33,868 nucleotides of DNA from Natrinema thermotolerans DSM 11552 (GTDB taxonomy: Archaea; Halobacteriota; Halobacteria; Halobacteriales; Natrialbaceae): assembly GCA_000337115.1 (NCBI GenBank), contig AOIR01000060.1, positions 1-33,868 on the forward strand, in the 5' to 3' direction. Positions 24,838 through 32,412 of the stretch are shown piece by piece. The notes below the pieces were generated by a model, which was not told the origin of the DNA, ran no database searches, and was given only the letters and a program-made list of their open reading frames with translations. The translations under genes were made by a program, and so were the position numbers. Within the stretch, counting starts at the first letter, position 1. Each line of letters opens with the position of its first letter.

Positions 24838-25278
24838 TCAGTGGTTCTGCTGAAACTCGAAGTACTGTCCCGCTCCGTCGGGGACGGGCCGAACCTCGAT
24901 GAAGAGTCGGTCGTCCCGTTCGGGGTCGTCGGCGAGCGCCGGATAGAACTGATACGTCGCCCTCACCGGTGATCGGTCCAGCGCGACGGTCACGACGTAC
25001 CCGTCGCTCTCGAGGACGTCGTCGACCGACAGTTCGGACGAGACGTCGTCCCCGGTCGGCGGCGGGAGTTCGTACTGTTCTCGGAGCGCGACCGCCTCCT
25101 GATACGTCTCCGCGTCCCGTCTCGTCGCCTCGACGGTCACCTCGTGTCGCGTCGAATCGAAGTTGAGAAGCGTCAGTGAGAGTGGCGACGGCTCCGAGAA
25201 GAACCCGGTACAGCCCGATAGCGCTCCCGCACTGAGGGCGCCGCCGAACGCGAGGACCGTTCGCCTCGAGAGTTGCAT
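24838..25278 (-). CDS. Small Tat-type lipoprotein, function unknown
   Basis: 146 aa. QLSRRTVLAFGGALSAGALSGC is a twin-arginine signal ending in a lipobox cysteine (residue 23). The mature part has a regular beta pattern (SLTLLNFDSTRHEVTVEATR, DGYVVTVALDRSPVRATYQFYP, RDDRLFIEVRPVPDGAGQYFEFQ), suggesting an Ig-like sandwich; no family was recognised. A clear TATA box (ATTTTATATC, minus strand) lies about 24 nt upstream of the ATG, so the mRNA is probably leaderless. The frame is open far upstream (to 25635), but that part overlaps another gene. Confidence 0.85.
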   Translation of the reverse strand: MQLSRRTVLAFGGALSAGALSGCTGFFSEPSPLSLTLLNFDSTRHEVTVEATRRDAETYQEAVALREQYELPPPTGDDVSSELSVDDVLESDGYVVTVALDRSPVRATYQFYPALADDPERDDRLFIEVRPVPDGAGQYFEFQQNH

Positions 25279-25295
25279 GCACCGAACGAGTTTCC

Positions 25296-25305
25296 GATAT
25301 AAAAT
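25296..25305 (-). promoter_or_regulatory. TATA box of the small lipoprotein gene
   Basis: Minus-strand ATTTTATATC (GATATAAAAT on plus) stands out in a GC-rich region. Its centre is 23-24 nt before the ATG at 25278, consistent with a leaderless transcript. Confidence 0.6.
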
Positions 25306-25382
25306 AACGGTTCCGGACGGACCGCGGTCGTCCGGAACTCCCGATCGCCCCGGCGAGCGCCGGGACGCCGTCACCGCCGACA

Positions 25383-26309
25383 CTACCCCGCCGACAGCGC
25401 CTCCTCGAGCCGATCCTCGATCGCGTCGAGTTCCGCGCGCAACTCCTCGCCCTCGGCGTCCGCGAGGTCGTCGATCCGATCTGCCAGCCCCTGCAGACGG
25501 GTGTACTTCTCGTCCTCGTCGACGCCGACCTTCTGAACGTAGACGTCCTCGTCGACGTCGTAGACGTCGTCTTCCTCGAGGTCGGTCACGGCCAGTACGA
25601 CGTCGAGTTTGTCCCGGTCGATGCCGGTGACCCACTCGCGGGGGATGCCGTGATCGTCGAGGGCCTCGAAGATCGACGCTTCGTCTTTCGGGCGCTGGCG
25701 CTCCCGCGTCGTCCGACGGACGGTGCCGTAGCGGCCGTGCAGCCGCTGGTCCGGCCCGAGTCGCTCGAGCAGCGGGTCCCGTGCCGAGCGCCGCAGGCGA
25801 TCGGCCCCGTGCTGGGTATCGGAGGCCAGCACGTAGAGGTCGGTCAGCGCCTCGGTGTCGAGGGCGGCGGGCTCGTCGGCGTCGATCCGCTCGAGGACGG
25901 CGGCGAGCAAGCGGGCGTCGTCGTGGACGCGTTCGGGCGGGTCCCGCGCGGCCGCCGCCGAGACGAGAAACGGACTCTCCCCAGCGGTGGCGTCGGGATC
26001 GTACCGAATCGCGTCGTTGTCGGCCGTGTACGCCGGGGCCAGCGTCAGGACGCTGGCGTAGGGCTCGACGCCCGGCTGAAGCCCCTCGATCGGGACCGCC
26101 CCCTCGTCGAGTTGCTCGAGGAAGACGACGAACTGCTCGCGCCAGAGCGGCCGTGTCTCGCCGCTGTCGCCGAACCGAACGACGAGCCGGTCGTCGTCGG
26201 TGCGCTCGATCCCGAAGGGCCGCTCGGAGACCGGCGTCAGCAGCTCCGCACCCGGCTCGAGGGCCTCGCAGTGTCGCCGGAGGCTCGTCCAGGTGTCGTC
26301 GGGTTCCAT
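25383..26309 (-). CDS. Uncharacterised acidic protein with C-terminal coiled coil
   Basis: 308 aa starting at MEPDDTWTSLRRHCEAL. Residues 1-120 look like a mixed alpha/beta domain (LLTPVSERPFGIERTDDDRLVVRFGDSGETRPLWREQF is one block, quoted in parts: SERPFGIE, LVVRFGD, LWREQF). The middle is helical and charged. A later block, IFEALDDHGIPREWVTGI then KLDVVLAVTDLEEDDVYD, reads like a small winged-helix or wedge. The last 45 residues (LQGLADRIDDLADAEG onwards) form an acidic coiled coil. I do not recognise the family. Codon use is like its neighbours, so it is a real gene. It could belong to a restricted haloarchaeal group. Confidence 0.75.
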   Translation of the reverse strand: MEPDDTWTSLRRHCEALEPGAELLTPVSERPFGIERTDDDRLVVRFGDSGETRPLWREQFVVFLEQLDEGAVPIEGLQPGVEPYASVLTLAPAYTADNDAIRYDPDATAGESPFLVSAAAARDPPERVHDDARLLAAVLERIDADEPAALDTEALTDLYVLASDTQHGADRLRRSARDPLLERLGPDQRLHGRYGTVRRTTRERQRPKDEASIFEALDDHGIPREWVTGIDRDKLDVVLAVTDLEEDDVYDVDEDVYVQKVGVDEDEKYTRLQGLADRIDDLADAEGEELRAELDAIEDRLEEALSAG

Positions 26310-26387
26310 ACGCTGGCTACGCGGACGGGGCTGAAAAAGCGCGGCCACGAATCTGCCACCGGCGTCACGACGGACGATCGCCGGGAC

Positions 26388-27041
26388 TCAGTCGACGATC
26401 GAGGGGACGGCCGCGAGCGACGAGAGGTGATAGGTCGGATCGACGGCTACGTCCGTCGAGTCCTTGCCGGACCGCGAGAGCAGCGCCGAATCGATCCCGG
26501 CGTTGTCGGCCGCCCGCACGTCGACGGCCCTATCGCCGACGTACAGCGCCGACTCGGCCTCGAGGTCGGCGAGCGCGGCCTCTATGTTCGTCGGATCGGG
26601 CTTGCGCCGGGCCAGGCCGGCCGGCGTCAGCGGACAGCCCCGAACCGTCTCGAACGGCGAACGAAACCCGAACCGGTCGAGCAGCGTCGAGACGACGGTC
26701 GGATGGTTGTCGCTGACGATCCCGAGCGGGACCTCGAGCGAGCGGACCGCGGCGACGTCGTCGTAGGCCGAGCGCAGGCCTTGTTCGACGGACTCACACT
26801 GGGTCCGGACCAGTTCGCGGGCCGCTCGCTCACAGAACGCGTCGGCCTCGATGCCGAGGTCCCGACACCGCGTCGCGACCGCATCGAAGTCGCCGGCCAT
26901 CAACTCGCGGACCGTCTCCGCCGCCGGGCCCGACCGCCCAAGCCGCTCGTAGACTCGTTCGAGGGCGTCGGCCAGCCGCTGGCTCGAGGGCGTCTCGACC
27001 ACGACGCCGTCGAAGTCGAACAGGACCGTATCGTACTGCAT
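26388..27041 (-). CDS. HAD-superfamily phosphatase
   Basis: 217 aa. All four HAD motifs are visible: motif I DFDGVV (nucleophile D9 and acid/base D11), motif II GIVSDN, motif III lysine in RRKPDP, and motif IV YVGDRAVDV. The helical cap between motifs I and II marks it as a C1-cap (PGP/beta-phosphoglucomutase-like) member. It probably dephosphorylates a small metabolite such as phosphoglycolate, but the substrate cannot be assigned. ATG 27041 (MQYDTVLFDFDG) places motif I as expected. A TTTAGG element lies about 32 nt upstream on the minus strand, in the region shared with the divergent aldehyde oxidoreductase gene. Confidence 0.92.
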   Translation of the reverse strand: MQYDTVLFDFDGVVVETPSSQRLADALERVYERLGRSGPAAETVRELMAGDFDAVATRCRDLGIEADAFCERAARELVRTQCESVEQGLRSAYDDVAAVRSLEVPLGIVSDNHPTVVSTLLDRFGFRSPFETVRGCPLTPAGLARRKPDPTNIEAALADLEAESALYVGDRAVDVRAADNAGIDSALLSRSGKDSTDVAVDPTYHLSSLAAVPSIVD

Positions 27042-27122
27042 TCGTCTCGACGGTGTCCGCTCGAGGGTCCTAAACCTGTCCGATCGGAACCGGGCACACC
27101 GTCGTGTCACGACGACCCAAAG

Positions 27123-27138
27123 CTAAGGGGGTTCCCCT
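27123..27138 (+). promoter_or_regulatory. Promoter and inverted repeat of the aldehyde oxidoreductase gene
   Basis: CTAAGG (27123-27128) is centred 26.5 nt before the ATG at 27152, in the TATA position of other leaderless genes here. AGGGG-GTT-CCCCT (27126-27138) is a perfect 5-bp dyad overlapping it and could be an operator. Confidence 0.35.
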
Positions 27139-27151
27139 GCTATGAGGTATC

Positions 27152-28822
27152 ATGCTCCACGCAGAAGGCCCGCTGCTCACCGTCGACGTGGACGAGCGGA
27201 CCGCACGCAGGACGGATATCGACGAGTTGCTCGCGGACGCGATCGGCGGGCGGGCGGCCGCGACGGCGCTTGCCCACGAACGGATTCCCTTCGACGCCGA
27301 CCCGTTCGGCCCGGAAAACCGGGTCTACGTCTCGACCGGTCCGCTCCAGCAGTCGCGGATGTCCTTTACCGGGCGGATGAACATGACCGGGCTCTCGCCG
27401 CTGACCGACGGCCTCGTCTCGGCCAACGCCGGCGGCTATCTCTCGCGGAACTTCGTCGGAACCGGGATCAGTACCCTCGAGATCGTCGGCCAGAGCGACG
27501 AGTTGCTCGCGGTCCACGTCACTGATTCTGGCGTCGAGTTCGAGCCGGTGCCCGACCTCGAGGGGGCCACGGTACCCGAAACGTCCGAGTACATGACCGA
27601 GCAGCACGATCTGGGTCCGGAACACTGCATCGCGATCGGGCCGGCAGGGGAGAATCGGGTGCGATTCGCCTCGGTAATGACCTTCGACTCGCGGGCCTTC
27701 GGCCGCGGCGGCCTCGGCGCGATACTGGGCGCGAAAAACGTCAAGTGCGTCACGTTCGCGGGCGACGCCGAGCCACCGGTCGAGATCCCGGACCCGCCGG
27801 AGTCGGAGATCCACCGCGAGGCCGCGACGGCAGACGACCGGATGCGCAGTCAGGGCACCGCGGGCGGCACCGAGTTCATCAACGACAACTTCTCGCTGCC
27901 GACGCGGTACTTCCGGGACTACGAGTTCGAAGGGGCCGCCGCCATCGGCGGCGACGCCGTCGAGGAAAAGAAGTACAAAAAGGGAGCCTGCTCGGCCTGT
28001 GCCTACGCCTGCAAGCTCCCGACCCGCGACGAGGAGACCGGCCTCGAGACCGAAGGGCCGGAGTTCGAGACGATCTATGCCTTCGGCTCGATGCAAGGGG
28101 TCGACGACGTCGTCGACGTCATGCAGTCGAACGAACTCTGTGACACGCTGGGGATGGACACCATCTCCGCGGGCGTCACGGTCGCGGCCTACCTCGAGAG
28201 CGAGGACGCGTTCGGCGATGCGGACCTCGCCCACGAGATCACCGAAAAGATCGCCCGCCGCGAGGGGATCGGCGACCTGCTCGCGGAGGGGGTCGATCGC
28301 GCCCACGACGAGCTGGGGGTCGAAAACTACACCGTGAAGGGCATGGAGTTCGCTGCCCACGACGGCCGCGTCCTTCACGGCCAAGGACTCTCTTACGCCG
28401 TCGCGAACCGCGGCGCCGACCACCTCTACGCCAGCATGCTCTCGCTGGAGTACAGCGGTGAACTCGACCCGCAGGGGACGCTGGGCAAGGCCGAACGGCT
28501 GGTCGAGCGGGAGGACCTCGCCGCCTTCCTCGACACCGGCATCGTCTGCGTCTTCGGGCGCGACTACGCCACCCCCGACCGGCTCGAGACGCTGTTCGAC
28601 GCCGAGTACGAGACGCTGCTCGAGGTCGGAGCCCGAGCGGTGGAACTCGAACGTCACTTCAACAACCGGCGGGGATTCGACCGCGAGGACGACGACCTCC
28701 CCTACGAGATCCCCGACCTCGACGAAGCGATCGGCGAGTACTACGCAGCGCGGGGCTGGAACGACGACGGGACGATCCCGACCCGCGCGATCGAGTCGCC
28801 GCCCGCGCCGTCGGCCGACTGA
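27152..28822 (+). CDS. Aldehyde:ferredoxin oxidoreductase family enzyme (tungstopterin)
   Basis: 556 aa. The AOR N-terminal domain (GPLLTVDVDE, SFTGRMNMTGLSPLT, GYLSRNFVGTGISTLEI, FGRGGLGAILGAKNVK) is followed by the middle and C-terminal helical domains. The [4Fe-4S] ligands are C280, C283 and C287 (ACSACAYACK), plus C466 (TGIVCVFGR), all present. AOR enzymes hold a bis-molybdopterin tungsten centre and oxidise aldehydes to acids, reducing ferredoxin. Haloarchaeal members are somewhat shorter than the 600-aa archetype and their substrates are mostly unknown. The gene faces a MoaD/SAMP-like gene 28 bp away, which is relevant to molybdopterin sulfur supply. Confidence 0.92.
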   Translation: MLHAEGPLLTVDVDERTARRTDIDELLADAIGGRAAATALAHERIPFDADPFGPENRVYVSTGPLQQSRMSFTGRMNMTGLSPLTDGLVSANAGGYLSRNFVGTGISTLEIVGQSDELLAVHVTDSGVEFEPVPDLEGATVPETSEYMTEQHDLGPEHCIAIGPAGENRVRFASVMTFDSRAFGRGGLGAILGAKNVKCVTFAGDAEPPVEIPDPPESEIHREAATADDRMRSQGTAGGTEFINDNFSLPTRYFRDYEFEGAAAIGGDAVEEKKYKKGACSACAYACKLPTRDEETGLETEGPEFETIYAFGSMQGVDDVVDVMQSNELCDTLGMDTISAGVTVAAYLESEDAFGDADLAHEITEKIARREGIGDLLAEGVDRAHDELGVENYTVKGMEFAAHDGRVLHGQGLSYAVANRGADHLYASMLSLEYSGELDPQGTLGKAERLVEREDLAAFLDTGIVCVFGRDYATPDRLETLFDAEYETLLEVGARAVELERHFNNRRGFDREDDDLPYEIPDLDEAIGEYYAARGWNDDGTIPTRAIESPPAPSAD

Positions 28823-28840
28823 GACGTTCGACGACGTCTC
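28821..28840. terminator. Hairpin between convergent genes, likely bidirectional terminator
   Basis: GAGACGT-TCGACG-ACGTCTC is a perfect 7-bp stem beginning inside the AOR stop codon and ending 10 bp before the stop of the convergent MoaD-like gene. Its place in a 28-bp gap suggests it serves both transcripts. Confidence 0.5.
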
Positions 28841-28850
28841 TCGGTCCCCG

Positions 28851-29132
28851 TCAACCGCCGTACACCGACGGCACCAGCCGGATCACCGCGTCGGGCTCGA
28901 GTTCGGTCTCGAGTCCCTCGAGATGGACGACGTTGCGTTGGTCCTTCGTGACGACCGTGTCCCCAGCCAACCCCGCCCCGTTGTCGGCGACGAGTTCCCC
29001 CTCGAGGCCTGGAAACGCGGCCTCGAGGTCGGTCAGGAGGTCGCCGACGGTCTCTGCTTCGGTCTCGTAGCGAACGGTCTTCTCGCCGACCGCGTCGCGA
29101 AAGGGGCCGAAGAAGACGCACTCGAGTTGCAC
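28851..29132 (-). CDS. MoaD/ThiS-like ubiquitin-fold protein (SAMP-type)
   Basis: 93 aa from a GTG start (reading VQLECVFFGPFRDAVGEK). The beta-grasp pattern runs through FFGPFRDAVGEKTVRYE, TVGDLLTDLEAAFPGL and NVVHLEGLETELEPDAVIRLVPSVYGG. The C-terminal Gly-Gly is where an E1-like enzyme adenylates the protein, for sulfur transfer to molybdopterin or for attachment to lysines (sampylation). It looks closer to the MoaD-like SAMPs than to ThiS. The GTG is preferred because the longer frame (to 29288) has no family sequence and a TTTCAAG element lies about 28 nt upstream. Its partner gene across the gap is a molybdopterin-type (AOR) enzyme. Confidence 0.85.
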   Translation of the reverse strand: MQLECVFFGPFRDAVGEKTVRYETEAETVGDLLTDLEAAFPGLEGELVADNGAGLAGDTVVTKDQRNVVHLEGLETELEPDAVIRLVPSVYGG

Positions 29133-29323
29133 GACCAACCGTTCGACGGGAGAGACCTTGAAATCGACGGGGCGAGCGCCGCGACGAACACGCAGTCGTG
29201 ACGCTACGGGGTCGGTCGGGACTGCGCGTGGCCGAAGCCGGTCACGCTCGGCCGACGCCATCCCGTCGGCAGCGTCGACCGCGATCACAATCCTGTTGGA
29301 CGTTCACTTCGGAGAGCCGACCA

Positions 29324-30532
29324 GTGGTAACGTCGACACAGCGCCGGCGGACGCTCTGGGTCGTGGTGGCCGCGGCGACGCTGACGGTCATGGCCGGGGC
29401 GATCCTCGGCCCGATCGTCCCCCAGATACGCGACGAACTCGGGGTGTCGGGATCCGCGGCCGGCCTGATCATCACCACCCACGGCGGCGTGATCGTCCTC
29501 GCGAGCCCGCTCGTGGGAGCGCTCGTCGACCGGATCGGACCGCGTCGGCCCCTCGTTGGCGGCCTGTTCGTCTACGGCCTCGGCGGCGGCGCGGGACTGT
29601 TCGTCGACGCGTTCCTCCCGCTGCTGGCTTCCCGCGTCGTCCTCGGACTCGGGACCGCCGCGGTGTATACGTCGGTGACCGTCCTCATCTACGATCTCTA
29701 CGAGGGGCAGGCGATGGAGCGCGCGCTGGGCTATCGCAGCAGCGCGAACAGCGCCGGCGCGGCGGTCTGGCCACTCGTCGGCGGCGTGGCCGGGAGCCTC
29801 GCGTGGAACGCCCCGTTCGGCATTTATCTCGTCGCCGTACCCCTCGGCCTGCTGGCCGCGGCGACGGTCCCCGAGATGACGGCCTCGAGCGACGGGACCG
29901 ATACCGCGGCGAACGAGAGCGGCCGGGCCGACGGGGCGGAACGCGGGGGCGGCGGCGTCCTCGCGGTCTTTCGTGACCGGCCAGCGCTTCCGCTAGTCTA
30001 CCTGCTGTACTTCGGGGCGAACGCCCTGCTGTACGTGATCGTCGTCTACTACCCCCAGTTGCTCTCCGGTATCGGCGTAACCTCGTCGCTCCGGATCAGC
30101 CTCTATCTGGCCGCCAACGGCGCTGCGGGCGGCGTCTCGGCGATCGCCTACGACCGACTGCTGGGCTACGCCGATCGGTCGACGCTCGTCCTCGCGGCCT
30201 TTGTCCTCTGGGCCGGCGGGCTCGCGACCGCGACGGTCGTCGAGACCGCCGTGGGCGCGGCCCTGCCGGTGGTCCTGTTCGGCCTCGGGATCGGCCTGGT
30301 CTTCCCGTCGACGTTCGCTTGGGTCGAAGCCCTCGTCCCGCCGGACCGACAGGGACAGTTCAGTTCCTACATCGCCTCCGTCGGCTACACCGGACAGTTC
30401 CTCTCACCGGTCCTGTTCGGGACGCTCGTTCCCTTCGCGGGCGTCGACGGCGTCTTCGCCGCTGCCGCAGCGATCGCCGGTATCGCCGCCGTCGGACTGG
30501 GGTCGAGCCGACTCCGCGACACGTCGTCCTGA
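29324..30532 (+). CDS. Major facilitator superfamily transporter
   Basis: 402 aa with about 12 hydrophobic segments in two halves. The conserved loop between helices 2 and 3 is ALVDRIGPRRPLVGG (motif A, usually GxxxDRxGRR), and the second half begins after an acidic loop near residue 200. This fits the drug/metabolite-exporter (DHA1-like) group; the substrate is unknown. A GTG start at 29324 (VVTSTQRRRTLWVVVAAATL) places the first helix right after a short basic tail, and GGAG at 29311-29314 is a Shine-Dalgarno candidate. The frame is open from 29198, but the extra codons are not transporter-like. Confidence 0.88.
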   Translation: MVTSTQRRRTLWVVVAAATLTVMAGAILGPIVPQIRDELGVSGSAAGLIITTHGGVIVLASPLVGALVDRIGPRRPLVGGLFVYGLGGGAGLFVDAFLPLLASRVVLGLGTAAVYTSVTVLIYDLYEGQAMERALGYRSSANSAGAAVWPLVGGVAGSLAWNAPFGIYLVAVPLGLLAAATVPEMTASSDGTDTAANESGRADGAERGGGGVLAVFRDRPALPLVYLLYFGANALLYVIVVYYPQLLSGIGVTSSLRISLYLAANGAAGGVSAIAYDRLLGYADRSTLVLAAFVLWAGGLATATVVETAVGAALPVVLFGLGIGLVFPSTFAWVEALVPPDRQGQFSSYIASVGYTGQFLSPVLFGTLVPFAGVDGVFAAAAAIAGIAAVGLGSSRLRDTSS

Positions 30533-30549
30533 CCCCGCATCCACCCCCC

Positions 30550-30678
30550 GGTCCTTTTGTCTGGGTGTGGATAGCCGGACCCGAATCGATGCGGTCCTTT
30601 TGTCTGGGTGTGGATAGCCGGACCCGAATCGATGCGGTCCTTTTGTCTGGGTGTGGATAGCCGGACCCGAATCGATGT
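30550..30678. repeat. Three tandem 43-bp repeats spanning promoter and start codon
   Basis: Units at 30550-30592, 30593-30635 and 30636-30678 are identical except for the last base of the third (T for C). Each starts GGTCCTTTTGTCTGGGTGTG and ends ...CCCGAATCGATGC. Each therefore carries a T-rich TATA-like TTTTGT and an ATG 31-32 nt further on. The ATG of the third unit (30675) is the start of the FAD-Rieske gene. Because 43 is not a multiple of three, the ATGs at 30589, 30632 and 30675 lie in three different frames. The array begins 17 bp after the MFS stop. There are no spacers, so it is not a CRISPR array. Confidence 0.95.
30641..30646 (+). promoter_or_regulatory. Candidate TATA element in repeat unit 3
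   Basis: TTTTGT at 30641-30646 is centred 31.5 nt before the ATG at 30675; identical copies lie 43 and 86 bp upstream. The spacing is a few bases longer than in the clear leaderless promoters of this window, giving a predicted leader of about 5 nt. Confidence 0.35.
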
Positions 30679-32255
30679 CGAATTCCATCCCAGCCGAGTC
30701 TCCACGCCCCGAGTCGCTGTGGCTCGCCACGACCCCCACGACCGAGTACGGCACGCTCGAGGACGGTCTCACCGTCGACGCGGCCGTCATCGGCGGCGGA
30801 ATCACCGGTCTGAGCGCCGCGATCGAACTGCAAGACGCCGGCCGATCGGTCGCCGTCCTCGAGGCCGACCGGATCGTCGAGGGGACGACCGGACACACGA
30901 CGGCGAAGCTTACCTCCCAGCACGGACTGTGCTACGATCGGCTCGTCTCACAGTTCGGGAGGGAGAAAGCGCGCCAGTACGCCGCAGCGAACGAGGCGGC
31001 GATCGAAACCGTCGAACGGCGCGTCGCGGCGTTGGACATCGACTGTGACTTCCGCCGGACGCCGGCCTACACGTACGCCGCCTCGCCCGACGACGTCGAG
31101 CAGATCCGAGACGAGGTCGAGACCGCAAAGCGGCTCGGCCTGCCGGCGTCGTACGTCGAGGAGACCCCGCTGCCGTTCGAGGTACCCGGTGCGGTCCGCT
31201 TCGACGAGCAGGCTGCCTTCCATCCCCGGAAGTACCTGCTCGCAATCGCCGAGGCGATCCACGACGACGGCGGCCACGTCTTCGAGGAGACCCGCGCGCT
31301 CGAGGTCGACCCCGGGTCGCCGTGTCGCGTCGAGACCGACCACGGGACCGTCGTCGCCGACGACGTGGTCGTCGCGACCCACTTCCCGGTTCTCGATCGG
31401 GCCGGTTACTTCGCGCGGATGCACCCCCACCGCGCGTACCTGCTGGCCGTCCGAATCGACGGGACGCCGCCGGAGGGGATGTACTACAACACGGCCTCGC
31501 CGGCGGCGACGATGCGGACGTACTCGGTCGCGGACGGCGGCGCGGGCGCGGATGACGACGTGGACGACGAGGATGGCAATCTCCTGCTCGTGGGTGGCCA
31601 GAGCCACAAGCCGAGCGTCACCAGCGTGCCGACCTCCGAGCGATACCGCCGCTGCGAGGCCTTCGCCCGCGATTGCTTCGATGTCGAGTCGGTCGAGTAC
31701 CGCTGGTCGACGATGGACTACTCCCCGGTCGACTCCGTCCCCTTCATCGGCCGGATCGATCCGCTCTCGGATCACGTCTACGTCGGGACCGGGTTCGACG
31801 GCTGGGGGATGACGACCGGCACCGCCGCGGGAACGATCCTCGCCGACTTGATAGTCGAGGGCTCGAGCCCTCACGCGGACGTCTTCGATCCCCAGCGGTT
31901 CACCCCGAAGGCATCGGCCAAGCGCTTCCTCGAGGAGAACGCGACGGTCGGTGGGAGCTTCGTCGGCGACCGAATCAAGTCCCTGCTGGCCGCGCTCGGG
32001 GCCGACGCCGCTGATAACCTGCCGCGGGGCGACGCCCGTGTCGTCCGGCGCGCGAGCCAGCCCGTGGGACTCTACCGCGACGACGGGGGTACGACCCACG
32101 CCGTCTCGGCGACCTGTCCGCACATGGGCTGTCTCGTCCGGTGGAACGACGCCGAGCGCACCTGGGACTGCCCCTGCCACGGCTCGCGGTTCTCCCACGA
32201 GGGCGAGGTCCTCTCGGGACCGGCCCTGGAGGGGTTGCTGTACCGGCGGCTGTGA
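30675..32255 (+). CDS. FAD-dependent oxidoreductase with C-terminal Rieske [2Fe-2S] domain
   Basis: 526 aa. The N-terminal DAO-type flavoprotein has the dinucleotide motif AAVIGGGITGLSAAIEL and GTTGHTTAKLTSQHGL, and a second FAD contact near YVGTGFDGWGMTTGTAAG. The last 50 residues form a Rieske domain: C481-P-H483 and C499-P-C-H502 bind the cluster (ATCPHMGCLVRWN, WDCPCHGSRFSHEG). Related two-domain proteins occur widely in bacteria and haloarchaea; the electron acceptor and substrate (perhaps an amine or amino acid) are unknown. The start MSNSIPAESPRPESL is set by the ATG inside repeat unit 3. The leader arrangement upstream is unusual. Confidence 0.9.
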   Translation: MSNSIPAESPRPESLWLATTPTTEYGTLEDGLTVDAAVIGGGITGLSAAIELQDAGRSVAVLEADRIVEGTTGHTTAKLTSQHGLCYDRLVSQFGREKARQYAAANEAAIETVERRVAALDIDCDFRRTPAYTYAASPDDVEQIRDEVETAKRLGLPASYVEETPLPFEVPGAVRFDEQAAFHPRKYLLAIAEAIHDDGGHVFEETRALEVDPGSPCRVETDHGTVVADDVVVATHFPVLDRAGYFARMHPHRAYLLAVRIDGTPPEGMYYNTASPAATMRTYSVADGGAGADDDVDDEDGNLLLVGGQSHKPSVTSVPTSERYRRCEAFARDCFDVESVEYRWSTMDYSPVDSVPFIGRIDPLSDHVYVGTGFDGWGMTTGTAAGTILADLIVEGSSPHADVFDPQRFTPKASAKRFLEENATVGGSFVGDRIKSLLAALGADAADNLPRGDARVVRRASQPVGLYRDDGGTTHAVSATCPHMGCLVRWNDAERTWDCPCHGSRFSHEGEVLSGPALEGLLYRRL

Positions 32256-32412
32256 CGGTCGCGGGCCCGCCAGTTTCCACTGCCGTCCGGCGAGTCGCGT
32301 TGCATACTGCGCGGGTACAACACCGGACGACGGGCGACGGCACGCCCGATCGAGGCGGTTACTATCTCCCAAACGCTCGCCGAAGACGCCCCTGGCACGG
32401 TATACGAAGGCG
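32256..32412. other. Convergent intergenic spacer with palindromes
   Basis: This spacer separates the FAD-Rieske gene from the ABC permease gene. It holds a perfect 10-bp palindrome GCGGGCCCGC (32261-32270), directly followed by CAGT-TTCC-ACTG (32271-32282). Both are candidates for a termination structure. No gene was seen. Confidence 0.35.

Noticed and set aside
27140-28657. Minus-strand 505-aa open frame opposite the AOR gene
   Set aside because: The AOR iron-sulfur and pterin motifs on the plus strand are unambiguous; the antisense frame has none.
30550-30678. CRISPR array
   Set aside because: The three 43-bp units are directly adjacent with no spacers, and no cas genes are nearby.
30632-31048. 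A 138-codon ORF from the ATG in repeat unit 2 as a real protein
   Set aside because: It runs out of frame over the FAD-Rieske N-terminus and gives an Arg/Asp-rich shadow. It is mentioned only as a possible mis-initiated product.
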